Below, one piece after another: positions 1 to 7,847 of a stretch of 64,000 nucleotides of DNA. Under the pieces are notes generated by a model. That model worked only from the letters and a program-made list of their open reading frames with translations, had not been told where the DNA came from and did not search any database. The position numbers and the translations under genes were made by a program. Origin of the DNA: Serratia ficaria (lineage in GTDB: Bacteria; Pseudomonadota; Gammaproteobacteria; Enterobacterales; Enterobacteriaceae); contig NZ_LT906479.1 of NCBI RefSeq assembly GCF_900187015.1, positions 2,418,001 through 2,482,000 of the forward strand, given 5' to 3'. Position 1 is the stretch's first letter; each line of letters starts with the position of its first letter.

Positions 1-228
1 TATCAGCTTTAAATGACTGAGGTTTTTAAACACCAGGTGATGAAGCTGAGGATAAACGATGCAGCCCAGCAAAATATCGGCGCCGTCGGTATCATTCATG
101 TATTTGGCCGCATCCTCCAGCGTCTGGTGTAATTTAACCTCGCCGCGATGGCCGTTATTTTTCAGCCACAGGTGCGCCGCTTTTTCGCAATTGGTGCCCG
201 CCGGTCCCAGCGTATGGACAGTTATCAT
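1..228 (-). CDS. BacA-like prephenate decarboxylase/dehydratase-fold protein (partial, cut by window edge)
   Basis: Only the first 76 codons are in the window; the gene runs off the left edge. It starts at an ATG at 228 and opens with MITVHTLGPAGTNCEKAA. The TLGPxGTxxxxAA pattern marks the prephenate dehydratase fold, and the following residues (LHQTLEDAA, then a GADILLGC stretch) resemble the non-aromatising prephenate decarboxylases of the BacA type better than PheA. Such enzymes make dihydro-hydroxyphenylpyruvate for anticapsin- or dihydrophenylalanine-type products. It lies 26 bases downstream of the RraA-like gene on the same strand, so the two are probably cotranscribed. The family call is a similarity judgement from a short fragment; a PheA-like or regulatory homologue remains possible. 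Confidence 0.6.
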   Translation of the reverse strand, partial: MITVHTLGPAGTNCEKAAHLWLKNNGHRGEVKLHQTLEDAAKYMNDTDGADILLGCIVYPQLHHLVFKNLSHLKLI

Positions 229-254
229 GATTTATCTCGTCAATAATGTAAGGG

Positions 255-956
255 TTAAATTCTGCCGGTGATATTAATCAGCTCGGGCAGGCGTGCGCCC
301 TGTCTGATTTTCTCCAGCATGGCGTTTTCCGTGCTGTCGATGGCCAGCGCCTGCTGCAGCAGTTGCGCCGTCAGCGCCAGCGGCACCACCACCGTGCCGT
401 TGACGTCCGAGACCATCAAATCGCCGCTTTGCACCGTAACCTGTTCTATCTGGCACTGGGTGCCGGTTTCCGCCACCCAGTAAGCGCCCTGGGTATCGGT
501 GGGAATGGGGTTGCTGGCGAGCACCGGCATCGCCAGCCGCTCAAGTTCGCGCAGGTCGCGCACCGCGCCGCCCAGCACCACGCCGGCGAAGCCCAGCTGT
601 TCGAAGTAGGTGCAGCTCATGCCGCCGGCCAGCGCGGCATGGGTCAGCAGCGGCCCGGCGCCGGCGACGTAGACCAGGCCTGCGCCGCTGTGCAGCTCGG
701 GCACCAAAAAGCGACTGACCTGCGACCAGGTGGCGGGCTGCGCTTGCAGGATGTCGCTGCCTTTGCGCACCATTCTCCAGCTGACGGTATAAGCCTGGGC
801 GGCAAAATAATGGTCGGGCGCATTGATGGCCCGTATTTTTGGCGTCAGCGCATCACCGGCCTGCAGACCGTCAAGAATATCAATAACCGTAGAACTGCTT
901 ATTTTTCTTGATCTAAATTCCGCCAACAGCTGAGGCGATATTAATTCAAATGACAT
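255..956 (-). CDS. RraA-like / class II pyruvate-aldolase-family protein
   Basis: This 233-residue protein belongs to the RraA-like (demethylmenaquinone methyltransferase-like, Pfam 03737) fold. The visible hallmark is GGAVRDLREL with Arg133-Asp134, the pair that binds substrate carboxylate and metal in HMG/CHA aldolases and is also kept in RraA itself. It is longer than E. coli RraA (161 residues), with an N-terminal extension of about 60 residues as in the HMG-aldolase branch. The ATG at 956 is preceded by GAGG about ten bases upstream. The next gene downstream, 26 bases away, is the BacA-like fragment, so a role in a small biosynthetic or catabolic pathway is more likely than RNase E inhibition. 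Substrate is unknown. Confidence 0.65.
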   Translation of the reverse strand: MSFELISPQLLAEFRSRKISSSTVIDILDGLQAGDALTPKIRAINAPDHYFAAQAYTVSWRMVRKGSDILQAQPATWSQVSRFLVPELHSGAGLVYVAGAGPLLTHAALAGGMSCTYFEQLGFAGVVLGGAVRDLRELERLAMPVLASNPIPTDTQGAYWVAETGTQCQIEQVTVQSGDLMVSDVNGTVVVPLALTAQLLQQALAIDSTENAMLEKIRQGARLPELINITGRI

Positions 957-1300
957 AATTGACGATCCTCTCTTTAAAAGAGCGCCGACGCGGCCGGGAT
1001 ATTACGGCCGCGCGGCATCACCGCTAAACAGGCGGGCTGCTGCCATGGCGAATAGCCATGAAGTTTTCAATGGATTAAGGAATAGGATTAATTATAAATT
1101 TAGTCAATGCGTTTATGTTATTTATTTTTTTAATTGCAGGGCGGATGGGGTAATGGTAATAAAGTCAATCAGCTATGGCCGATTAATTTTTAACGACAAT
1201 TCCAGATGGGAACATTATTATTGGAATAACGATTAATTAATGATTTATTGTTTTTTATATAATTCGGCGATGAAAGGCCGGGGGAGCCAGGCGCAACGGC
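957..1300. other. AT-rich intergenic region between RraA-like gene and dtpA
   Basis: This stretch holds the leader and presumably the promoter of the leftward RraA-like/BacA-like unit. From about 1060 to 1265 it is strikingly AT-rich compared with the GC-rich surroundings, with runs such as TTATTTTTTTAATT. A 63-codon reading frame at 1045-1236 (+) has no recognisable protein features and is probably chance. I could not fix a single -35/-10 pair with confidence. The low GC suggests H-NS-type silencing or acquired DNA. Confidence 0.5.
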
Positions 1301-1329
1301 AAAAAAAAAACGGGGCGGCAAGCCCCGTT
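1301..1329 (-). terminator. Rho-independent terminator of dtpA
   Basis: Read on the minus strand, AACGGGGC-TTGCC-GCCCCGTT is followed by a run of about ten T. It lies 26 bases after the dtpA stop codon, which is the expected place for the end of that transcript. Confidence 0.9.
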
Positions 1330-1354
1330 GGTCATGATTAGCGCCCAGAGGCGA

Positions 1355-2875
1355 TCAGTTGGCGGCAGCGGCTTCCTGCGCCTTCTGGTTAGCGTCTTCG
1401 GCGGTATCCAGCGTCATGCGGTACAGCTTCGGCGCGGTCAGCATCATCAGGATGGCGATCGCCGCGGTGGCGATGCCGATTTGCATAAACACGTGGCTGT
1501 AGATGGCCAGCGAAGCATGCGCATCGTTGATGTCGCCTGGCACCGCGGTCAGGCCGGCCACCTTGCCGGCGATCAGCGCGGCGGCGGCGGTGGTCAGGAA
1601 CCAGGAGCCCATGATGAAGCCCATCAGGCGTTGCGGCACCAGCTGCGCCACCATCGCCAGGCCCAGGCCGGAGATCATCAGCTCGCCGATGCTCTGCAGC
1701 GCGTAGCTGAGGATCAGCCAGTTAACCGAGACGATGCCCTGTTCGTTGGCGAAGCTGGCGCCCCATGGCAGCACCAGGAAGGCGCAGGAGCACAGGATCA
1801 TGCCGAAGGCGAACTTGTGCGGCATCGGCAGGCGGTCGCCCATCTTGTTGTACAGCGCGGCCAGAATGGGGCTGGCCAGCATGATCCAGAACGGGTTCAG
1901 CGCCTGATACTGCTCGGGTTCAAAGGCGATGCCGAGGATGCTGTGCTCCACGTTGTGGATGGCGAAGAAGTTCAGCGAGGTCGGCATCTGGCTATACAGC
2001 ACAAAGAATACCACCGCTTCCAGCATCAGCAGGAAGGCGACGATCATCTTGCGGCGTGCGGCGCCGTGCAGCGCGAAGGTCTCTTTGGCGAACACGATGA
2101 CGATGCCGACAGAGATGATCGCCAGCGCCCAGCGGGCTATCGTCTGGTTGTGCAGCAGCCAGCTGGACACCAGGATCAGCGCGACCACGCCGACCAGCAC
2201 CATCAGCAGTTTTGGCAGGTGCAGCGGCTTGAAGTCCGGCTTGGAACCGTGCTGTTTCACCCACTTGTGGCAGAACATAAAGTTGACCAGAGTGATCAGC
2301 ATGCCCACCACGCTGAGGGAGAAGGCGACGCTCCAGCCGTATTTCGCCGCCAGCCACGGGGTGGCCAGCATCGAGAAGAAGGAACCGATGTTCACCGACA
2401 TATAGTACATGGTGAACGCGCCATCGAGACGCGGGTCGTCTTTCTCATAGCAGGTAGACAACAGGGACGACGGGTTGGCCTTGAACAGGCCGCTGCCCAC
2501 GGCGATGGTCGCCATGCCCAGATAAACCCAGAAGATCTCGTGGCCGGAGTAGGCCACCATGGCGTAACCGGCGGCCAGCACCAGCGCGCCCAGCACGATC
2601 ACGCGCTTGGAGCCCAGCACCTTGTCGCCCAGCCAGCCGCCGATGGCGACGAAGCCGTACACCAGCGCGCTGAAAGAAGAGAACAGGGTGATGGAGTCGG
2701 CTTCGCTCAGGCCAAGCATCTTGACCAGATAAACCGCCATGATGCCCTGCAGGCCGTAATAACCGAAGCGTTCCCAGAGTTCGATCGAGAAGATCAGGTA
2801 GAACGCCTTAGGCTGTTTGAAGGCGTTGAGACTCACGCTCTCCGGTTGTTTGCTGTTGTTGTTTGCTGTTGACAC
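1355..2875 (-). CDS. dtpA: Dipeptide/tripeptide:proton symporter DtpA (TppB)
   Basis: This inner-membrane POT/PTR-family transporter of 506 residues imports di- and tripeptides with protons. The family signature ExxER is present as E32-LWE-R36 in the first membrane segment, followed by [15 protein letters not shown]; the length and the run of about 14 hydrophobic segments fit E. coli DtpA (500 residues). The ATG at 2875 gives [14 protein letters not shown], like the E. coli N-terminus. It lies downstream of nth, as in E. coli, but with a 600-base gap, so it should have its own promoter. In E. coli the next gene is gstA; here that place is taken by the RraA-like/BacA-like pair. Confidence 0.95.
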   Translation of the reverse strand: MSTANNNSKQPESVSLNAFKQPKAFYLIFSIELWERFGYYGLQGIMAVYLVKMLGLSEADSITLFSSFSALVYGFVAIGGWLGDKVLGSKRVIVLGALVLAAGYAMVAYSGHEIFWVYLGMATIAVGSGLFKANPSSLLSTCYEKDDPRLDGAFTMYYMSVNIGSFFSMLATPWLAAKYGWSVAFSLSVVGMLITLVNFMFCHKWVKQHGSKPDFKPLHLPKLLMVLVGVVALILVSSWLLHNQTIARWALAIISVGIVIVFAKETFALHGAARRKMIVAFLLMLEAVVFFVLYSQMPTSLNFFAIHNVEHSILGIAFEPEQYQALNPFWIMLASPILAALYNKMGDRLPMPHKFAFGMILCSCAFLVLPWGASFANEQGIVSVNWLILSYALQSIGELMISGLGLAMVAQLVPQRLMGFIMGSWFLTTAAAALIAGKVAGLTAVPGDINDAHASLAIYSHVFMQIGIATAAIAILMMLTAPKLYRMTLDTAEDANQKAQEAAAAN

Positions 2876-3417
2876 TGGTACCTCTGTTTTTTCGCAGCCC
2901 GACTCAAGCAGACGGGAAAGTGCAAAAGGTGATGCGGAACTGCATCCTTCTGCGTTGTTATAGGATGGAATGACGGCGGTTAATGTTCACTATCTTTGTC
3001 AACGAGGCAAGCAGTTTGTCATATTCGGTTACATATAACGGCGGCGGGATTATGCAGCGATGTTGCAAATGTTATGCAGTATTAACGTTTGAGTTTGTCT
3101 GCTTTGCCGATTTTTTATTTCGATTAAAAGCTATACGAAATTTAAACAGGGATATATTCTGCTGAGCTGCGTTTTTTTGGTTCATCGAAGTGGTGGTGGT
3201 GAATAATCCATTGAATTGTTGTGCATATAGTGGATTTGGCAAAATTATGAAAAACAAGACGCGGTGGGCTGGCATTTGTGAACGCATTGTGATCGTTAAA
3301 GCGTGATGCCGACCGCAATTTTTAACTAATTTTCCGCTTGAAAATAACTCTGAGATGGGATTTTCGCTGAAATCCGCGATAACGCCGGGGTTACTGCTGC
3401 GTGATATCACATTTTTG
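2876..3417. other. Long intergenic region upstream of dtpA
   Basis: The roughly 600 bases between nth and dtpA hold no convincing gene. Reading frames at 2983-3165 (+) and 3072-3461 (-) lack protein-like composition. The region should contain the dtpA promoter and leader; a TTGACA on the minus strand at 3002-2997 has no good -10 at standard spacing, and a TATAAC at 2962-2957 has no good -35. Local AT content is higher than in the genes on either side. OmpR controls dtpA in E. coli, but I could not identify an OmpR box by eye. Confidence 0.5.
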
Positions 3418-3441
3418 ATAAAAAATAAGGCGCTGAGCGCC
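3418..3441 (-). terminator. Terminator downstream of nth
   Basis: On the minus strand the hairpin GGCGC-TCA-GCGCC is followed by TTATTTTTTATC. It lies 36 bases past the nth stop. A second GC-rich stem (GGGCGCCATGTGCGCCC, 3454-3470) sits between it and the gene and may act as an mRNA 3' stabiliser. Confidence 0.7.
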
Positions 3442-3476
3442 AGAGGCGGGACGGGGCGCACATGGCGCCCGCAGGA

Positions 3477-4118
3477 TCAGGCGTCGGGGTAAACCTTCTC
3501 GTTAAACTCGCACAGGTCTTCGATAATGCAGGAGCCGCAACGCGGTTTTCTCGCGATGCAGGTATAGCGGCCGTGCAGGATCAGCCAGTGGTGGCAGTCG
3601 ACCTTGAACTCGGCGGGCACCACTTTCAGCAGCTTCTCCTCCACCAGATCGACGTTCTTGCCCGGCGCGAAGCGCGTGCGGTTGCACACCCGAAAGATAT
3701 GGGTATCCACGGCGATGGTCGCCCAGCCAAAGGCGGTGTTGAGCACCACGTTGGCGGTTTTGCGGCCCACCCCCGGCAGCGCTTCCAGCGCGGCGCGGTC
3801 TTCCGGCACTTCACCGCCGTGCAGCTCCAGCAGCATGCGGCAGGTTTTAATGACGTTCTCGGCCTTGCTGTTGAACAGGCCGATAGTCTTGATGTATTCC
3901 TTCACGCCGTCGACGCCCAGCGCCAGCATGGCGGCGGGGGTGTTGGCGACCGGATAGAGCTTCGCGGTGGCCTTGTTGACGCTGACGTCGGTGGCCTGCG
4001 CGGAGAGCAGCACCGCGATCAGCAACTCAAACGGCGTGGTGTACACCAGTTCGGTAGTCGGGTGCGGGTTGTTGTCCCGCAGGCGGGTGAGAATTTCCAG
4101 TCGTTTTTGCTTGTTCAT
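3477..4118 (-). CDS. nth: Endonuclease III, DNA glycosylase/AP lyase
   Basis: Nth removes oxidised pyrimidines and cuts at abasic sites in base-excision repair. The 213-residue protein carries the helix-hairpin-helix LPGVGRKTA with catalytic Lys120, the catalytic Asp138 (AVDTHIFRV) and the iron-sulfur loop Cys187-x6-Cys194-x2-Cys197-x5-Cys203, all at E. coli numbering. A much longer upstream frame exists, but the ATG at 4118 gives the family N-terminus [10 protein letters not shown]. The start overlaps the rsxE stop by one base (TGATG), so translation is coupled and nth is the last gene of the rsxDGE unit. Confidence 0.97.
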   Translation of the reverse strand: MNKQKRLEILTRLRDNNPHPTTELVYTTPFELLIAVLLSAQATDVSVNKATAKLYPVANTPAAMLALGVDGVKEYIKTIGLFNSKAENVIKTCRMLLELHGGEVPEDRAALEALPGVGRKTANVVLNTAFGWATIAVDTHIFRVCNRTRFAPGKNVDLVEEKLLKVVPAEFKVDCHHWLILHGRYTCIARKPRCGSCIIEDLCEFNEKVYPDA

Positions 4119-4816
4119 CAGGCCTTCTCCGCGCGTCCCGGCTGCAGCGCGGGTGGGTTCACGGTGGCCTGAGCCTTGCGCGCCTTCATTTTTTCGTCGA
4201 TCAGGTATTTCACCGCCAGCAGCAGCCCCAGGCCGATAAAGGCGCCCGGCGGCAGCATCGCCAGCAGGAACGGGCTGTCGAAGTGCACCACTTCGATACG
4301 CAGCACCTTGGCCCAACTGCCCAGCAGCATGTCGGCGCCGTCGAACAGGGTGCCGTTGCTCAGCAGTTCGCGCATCGAACCCAGCGTCACCATAACGCCG
4401 GTGGCGCCCAGGCCGATGGCCAGGCCATCCAGCGCCGACAGGCCGACCGGTTTCCTGGCGGCCACCGCTTCGGCGCGGCCCACCACGATGCAGTTGGTGA
4501 CGATCAACGGAATAAAGATCCCCAGCGACTGGTACAGGCCGAAGGCGTAGGCGTTGATCAGCATCTGCACGATGCTCACCACCGCGGCGATGATCATCAC
4601 GTAGATCGGGATGCGCACTTCGCTCGGCACCCAGCGGCGCACCGCGGAGATGGAGCTGTTGGTCAGCACCAGCACCAGCGTGGTGGCCAGGCCCAGGCCG
4701 AGGGCGTTGGTCACGGTGGAGGTCACGGCCAGCAGCGGACACATCCCCAATAGCTGCACCAGGGCGGAGTTGTTTTTCCACAACCCCTGGACAATCAGAT
4801 CTTTTGCTTCACTCAT
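4118..4816 (-). CDS. rsxE: Electron transport complex subunit RsxE (RnfE)
   Basis: RsxE is an integral membrane subunit of the Rnf-type Rsx complex, which in E. coli keeps SoxR reduced. The 232 residues contain about six hydrophobic helices and the family motifs [18 protein letters not shown] near the N-terminus and [15 protein letters not shown] in the middle; these cysteines flank the membrane iron-sulfur site shared with RsxA. It overlaps rsxG upstream by four bases (ATGA) and nth downstream by one base, showing tight coupling within rsxD-rsxG-rsxE-nth. Confidence 0.96.
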   Translation of the reverse strand: MSEAKDLIVQGLWKNNSALVQLLGMCPLLAVTSTVTNALGLGLATTLVLVLTNSSISAVRRWVPSEVRIPIYVMIIAAVVSIVQMLINAYAFGLYQSLGIFIPLIVTNCIVVGRAEAVAARKPVGLSALDGLAIGLGATGVMVTLGSMRELLSNGTLFDGADMLLGSWAKVLRIEVVHFDSPFLLAMLPPGAFIGLGLLLAVKYLIDEKMKARKAQATVNPPALQPGRAEKA

Positions 4817-5445
4817 TCGCTGGCTCCACAGGCAGGTAAGCTCTCAAGTTTAGGCGGCAGCGTTTCCATATACAACGCCGTACGGCGCACCGCGTTCACT
4901 ACCGCACGCGGGGTGATGGTGGCGCCGGTGAATTGATCGAACATGCCGCCGTCCTTCTTCACCGCCCAGCGTTTGTCGTCCGGGCCTTCGATTTTCTGGC
5001 CGCTGAAGAAGGCGATCCAGTTCGAAATGCGCAGCTCAATCTTGTCGCCGAGGCCGGGGGTCTCATGGTGTTCGATCACCCGGGTGCCGAGCACGGTGCC
5101 GCTGAAATCGGCGCCGACCAGCAGCTGAATGGCGCCCGAGTAGCCGTCCGGCGCGGTGGTTTCCAGCGCCGCGGCGCTCGGTTGGCCGCTCTTGCGCGCC
5201 AGATACAGGCGATGCGGCGCGCCGTTGCCCAGCGCCGGATCGCTAACCAGGAAACACTCGGCCTGCATGTCGTTGTCGTAGTATTCCGGCGGCACCACCT
5301 GATCGAACAGCGCTTTTTGCTGCAGCGTCGCCTGATGGGCGATGGTTTTTTGCGTCAGGCCGTTGACCACCGCGGTCAGGCCGGTGGTCACCGCGGCAAA
5401 CACCGCCAGCGTGGTGCCATGCTTTCTCATTGACTTCAGCATCAT
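4813..5445 (-). CDS. rsxG: Electron transport complex subunit RsxG (RnfG), covalent FMN protein
   Basis: RsxG is the periplasm-facing flavoprotein of the Rsx complex. It has one N-terminal membrane helix (about residues 10-28) and the FMN-attachment motif near the C-terminus, [12 protein letters not shown], in which Thr176 should carry phosphodiester-linked FMN. Length (210) matches the E. coli protein (206). Tandem ATG codons at 5445 and 5442 follow GAGGAG; the second has better spacing. Only six bases separate it from rsxD, and it overlaps rsxE by four bases. Confidence 0.95.
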   Translation of the reverse strand: MMLKSMRKHGTTLAVFAAVTTGLTAVVNGLTQKTIAHQATLQQKALFDQVVPPEYYDNDMQAECFLVSDPALGNGAPHRLYLARKSGQPSAAALETTAPDGYSGAIQLLVGADFSGTVLGTRVIEHHETPGLGDKIELRISNWIAFFSGQKIEGPDDKRWAVKKDGGMFDQFTGATITPRAVVNAVRRTALYMETLPPKLESLPACGASE

Positions 5446-5451
5446 GGCTCC

Positions 5452-6537
5452 TCAGCGATGGCCGTACACGCGCGGCTGCGTGTAGTGGTCGATTAACGGG
5501 ACGGTAATGTTGGCCAACAGCACGGCGAAGGCGACGCCGTCCGGGTAGCCGCCATAAACGCGGATCAGCCAGACCAGCACGCCGATCAGCGCGCCGTAAA
5601 TCAGCCGGCCCTTGGGCGTGGTGGAGGCGCTGACCGGGTCGGTGGCGATAAAGAACGCGCCGAGCATGCTGGCGCCGGAGAACAGATGGATCAACGGCGA
5701 CGCCTGCTGCGCAGGATCGATCCACCAGGCCAGTCCGGAACAAAAGGCGATGGCCGCCAGCATGCTGAACGGAATTTGCCAATGGATCAGCTTGCGCCCC
5801 AGCATGAACAGGCCGCCGGCCAGGAAACCGAGGTTGACCCACTGCCAGCCGATCCCCGCCAGCACGCCGCCGAACAGCGGTTGCTGCAACACCTGATCGA
5901 CGCTGTGGCCGCTGCGCAGGCCGGTTTTGAAACCGTCGAGCGGCGTCGCCTGGCTGATGCCGTCAAAGCCCATCTGCAGCTGATGAATGGTGGCGCCCTG
6001 GCCGGTATGGCCGCTGAAAATGGCCAGCAGCGTATCCTGGAACGACAGCGCGGTGGCGCGCAGCGCCTCCGGCGGCAGCCAACTGGTCATCTGCACCGGG
6101 AATGAGATCAACAGCACCACGTAGCCGACCATCGCCGGGTTGAACGGGTTCTGCCCCAAACCGCCGTACAGCTGCTTGGCGATCACGATGGCGAAGAAAG
6201 TGCCGATGACGATCATCCACCAGGGCGCCAGCGGCGGCAGGCTGATGCCGAGCAGCAGGGCGGTCAGCAGCGCGGAGTTGTCCGCCAGCCGGCTGCGTAC
6301 CGGCAGCTTGCGCAGCGCCAGAATGGCGCCTTCCGCCAGCAGCGCGACGATCATGGCCAATGCGGTCTGGATCAGCGTGCCGTAGCCAAAAAACCACAGC
6401 TGCGCGGCGATGCCGGGAATACAGGCCAGCATCACCCACAGCATGATACGGCTGGTGCTTTGCTGATTATGGGTGAAAGGTGAGCTGGCGATGTGTAAGC
6501 CTTTGGCGGCTGTGGGTGATACCGGCCTGAACTTCAT
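5452..6537 (-). CDS. rsxD: Electron transport complex subunit RsxD (RnfD)
   Basis: RsxD is a polytopic membrane subunit carrying covalent FMN. The motif [10 protein letters not shown] is present with Thr198 aligned to the FMN-bearing Thr187 of E. coli RsxD, and other conserved blocks ([35 protein letters not shown]) are intact. The ATG at 6537 (after AAGGTG) gives 361 residues with a short extra N-terminus before [10 protein letters not shown]; an upstream frame extension is unlikely. In E. coli rsxD follows rsxC directly; here 1.3 kb and an opposite-strand regulator intervene, so rsxD must head its own transcript. Confidence 0.95.
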   Translation of the reverse strand: MKFRPVSPTAAKGLHIASSPFTHNQQSTSRIMLWVMLACIPGIAAQLWFFGYGTLIQTALAMIVALLAEGAILALRKLPVRSRLADNSALLTALLLGISLPPLAPWWMIVIGTFFAIVIAKQLYGGLGQNPFNPAMVGYVVLLISFPVQMTSWLPPEALRATALSFQDTLLAIFSGHTGQGATIHQLQMGFDGISQATPLDGFKTGLRSGHSVDQVLQQPLFGGVLAGIGWQWVNLGFLAGGLFMLGRKLIHWQIPFSMLAAIAFCSGLAWWIDPAQQASPLIHLFSGASMLGAFFIATDPVSASTTPKGRLIYGALIGVLVWLIRVYGGYPDGVAFAVLLANITVPLIDHYTQPRVYGHR

Positions 6538-6920
6538 AGAGTAACGACACCTTCTTTGCCGCGCCTGCGGCAGTTTCATCGCGCCGCACGACAGGGCGCT
6601 GTTAAAAAATGATAGCCGGGCATTCTACCTGATTCGCGCTTGGGGGAGTACGCCTTAATAATAAGGGTATTGGGTTTTTAGCACGCTTTGTAAGGGCTAA
6701 TGCCGCGGCATGGCGCGATCGGATTTTTTTCCGTCATAAAAATGCGCTAGTTTGGCTGCCTGAGGCGACGATTTGCGCAAAATCGTCGCGGCGGGATAAC
6801 GGGCATAACCACATGAATGGAATGTGATTTTTGGTACGTTTTTTCGCACAAAATAACAACTTTTGCATAATCCATGTAGGTTACTATCCCGACTATAACT
6901 GAGTTAGTGAAAGCATAATA
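6538..6920. promoter_or_regulatory. Divergent control region between rsxD and the Rob-like gene
   Basis: This 383-base region must start both rsxDGE-nth (leftward) and the Rob-like gene (rightward). It contains a perfect inverted repeat at 6765-6789 (10-base arms GCGACGATTT / AAATCGTCGC around a 5-base centre), which looks like an operator. A marbox-like sequence lies at 6843-6861 (TTCGCAC-N5-AACAACT). A minus-strand -10 candidate TAGAAT is at 6627-6622, without a clear -35. These are visual matches only. Confidence 0.45.
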
Positions 6921-7814
6921 ATGACAAATGAAGACATATTTTTTATTGAAGAGCTAATAGAGTGGGTTGAGATACATCTGGAGAAGAGGCCAAACCTGGA
7001 CGAAGTCGCCCGCATTTCGGGGTACTCCAAGTGGCATCTGCAGCGCAAATTCAAACGCATTACCGGCATTCAGCTCGCCACCTATATCCGTTCGCGCATC
7101 CTGACGCGCGCGGCGGTGGCGTTGCGCATTACCCGCCGTTCCATTATCGACATTTCCGACGAGCTGGGATTTGACTCGCAGCAGACCTTTACCCGCATGT
7201 TCAAGCAGCGTTTCGGCACCACGCCTAACCGCTACCGCTCCATGGAACAGTGGGACGTGAAAAACCTGATGCCGCGCTTCAATTTCGAAGCCAGCTACGG
7301 CGCGGGCTACTACCCGGAAGTGAAGCGTTTGATGCTGCCGGACATGCAGCTGGTGGGTTTCTCGCGCCAGCTGGACTTCAGCGCCGAGCAGGAAATCGAA
7401 CATGCGTCCTGCATGGCGATGAAGGATGAGATTTTCAACGATTTCTTCAAAGGCCTGAACGTGGACTGCCACCGGGTTTACAGCATTCATTCGGTGCTGA
7501 GCGGCGCGGAAGCGGGGTTTTCATCGACCCACGTGATGGCGGTCGATCCGGAAAACAAAAAGGATATCGTTTCCGGGCATCAAATCGACAATATCCACAT
7601 TCCGGGGCGCGAGTACATTTCGATCACCCATCAGGGCTCGGCCAAAGAGTGCCTGCAGTTTTTCGGTTACCTGATTTCTCATGTGATGCCGGGGCTGCGG
7701 CATGAGGTGAAGGGCAGCATGGAAATGGAGATCATTCAACTCAAGGAGTGGACGCCGGAATCGAAAATGCGCCAGATTGAAGTTGATTACACCTATCTGA
7801 TCTCCATCGACTGA
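6921..7814 (+). CDS. Rob-like AraC/XylS-family regulator with GyrI-like C-terminal domain
   Basis: The N-terminal 110 residues form a MarA/SoxS/Rob DNA-binding domain: the first helix-turn-helix runs through YSKWHLQRKFKRITG and the second through DELGFDSQQTFTRMFKQ, both with Rob-like recognition residues. The remaining 180 residues resemble the GyrI-like ligand domain of Rob (total 297; E. coli Rob 289). It is therefore a Rob paralogue able in principle to bind marboxes and activate efflux or oxidative-stress genes. It is not the chromosomal rob locus by context: it lies inverted inside the rsx operon. A marbox-like site upstream suggests self-regulation or cross-talk with SoxS/MarA. Confidence 0.85.
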   Translation: MTNEDIFFIEELIEWVEIHLEKRPNLDEVARISGYSKWHLQRKFKRITGIQLATYIRSRILTRAAVALRITRRSIIDISDELGFDSQQTFTRMFKQRFGTTPNRYRSMEQWDVKNLMPRFNFEASYGAGYYPEVKRLMLPDMQLVGFSRQLDFSAEQEIEHASCMAMKDEIFNDFFKGLNVDCHRVYSIHSVLSGAEAGFSSTHVMAVDPENKKDIVSGHQIDNIHIPGREYISITHQGSAKECLQFFGYLISHVMPGLRHEVKGSMEMEIIQLKEWTPESKMRQIEVDYTYLISID

Positions 7815-7815
7815 A

Positions 7816-7842
7816 TAACGCCTTGCGGCCTGCAAGGCGTTA
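7816..7842. terminator. Bidirectional terminator-like stem-loop between Rob-like gene and rsxC
   Basis: TAACGCCTTGC and GCAAGGCGTTA form a perfect 11-base stem with a 5-base loop, exactly in the 33 bases between the two convergent stop codons. It has no U-run, but its position implies that the rsxABC transcript ends here rather than continuing into rsxD. Confidence 0.65.
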
Positions 7843-7847
7843 CCCCG

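Noticed and set aside
1045..1236. 63-codon frame in the AT-rich leader
   Set aside because: No convincing ribosome-binding site, no family, and the composition only reflects the local AT richness.
1328..2872. 514-codon plus-strand reading frame antisense to dtpA
   Set aside because: It mirrors dtpA codon structure; composition is rich in His, Gln, Arg and Asp, with no fold motif. Typical shadow frame in GC-rich DNA.
3072..3461. 129-codon frame between dtpA and nth
   Set aside because: Overlaps the nth terminator hairpin and has no protein-like motif; more likely leader DNA.
3477..4781. 434-codon fused frame suggesting an rsxE-nth fusion
   Set aside because: The first half is an out-of-frame reading of rsxE with Arg/Gly-rich sequence; nth starts at 4118 and rsxE is complete in its own frame.
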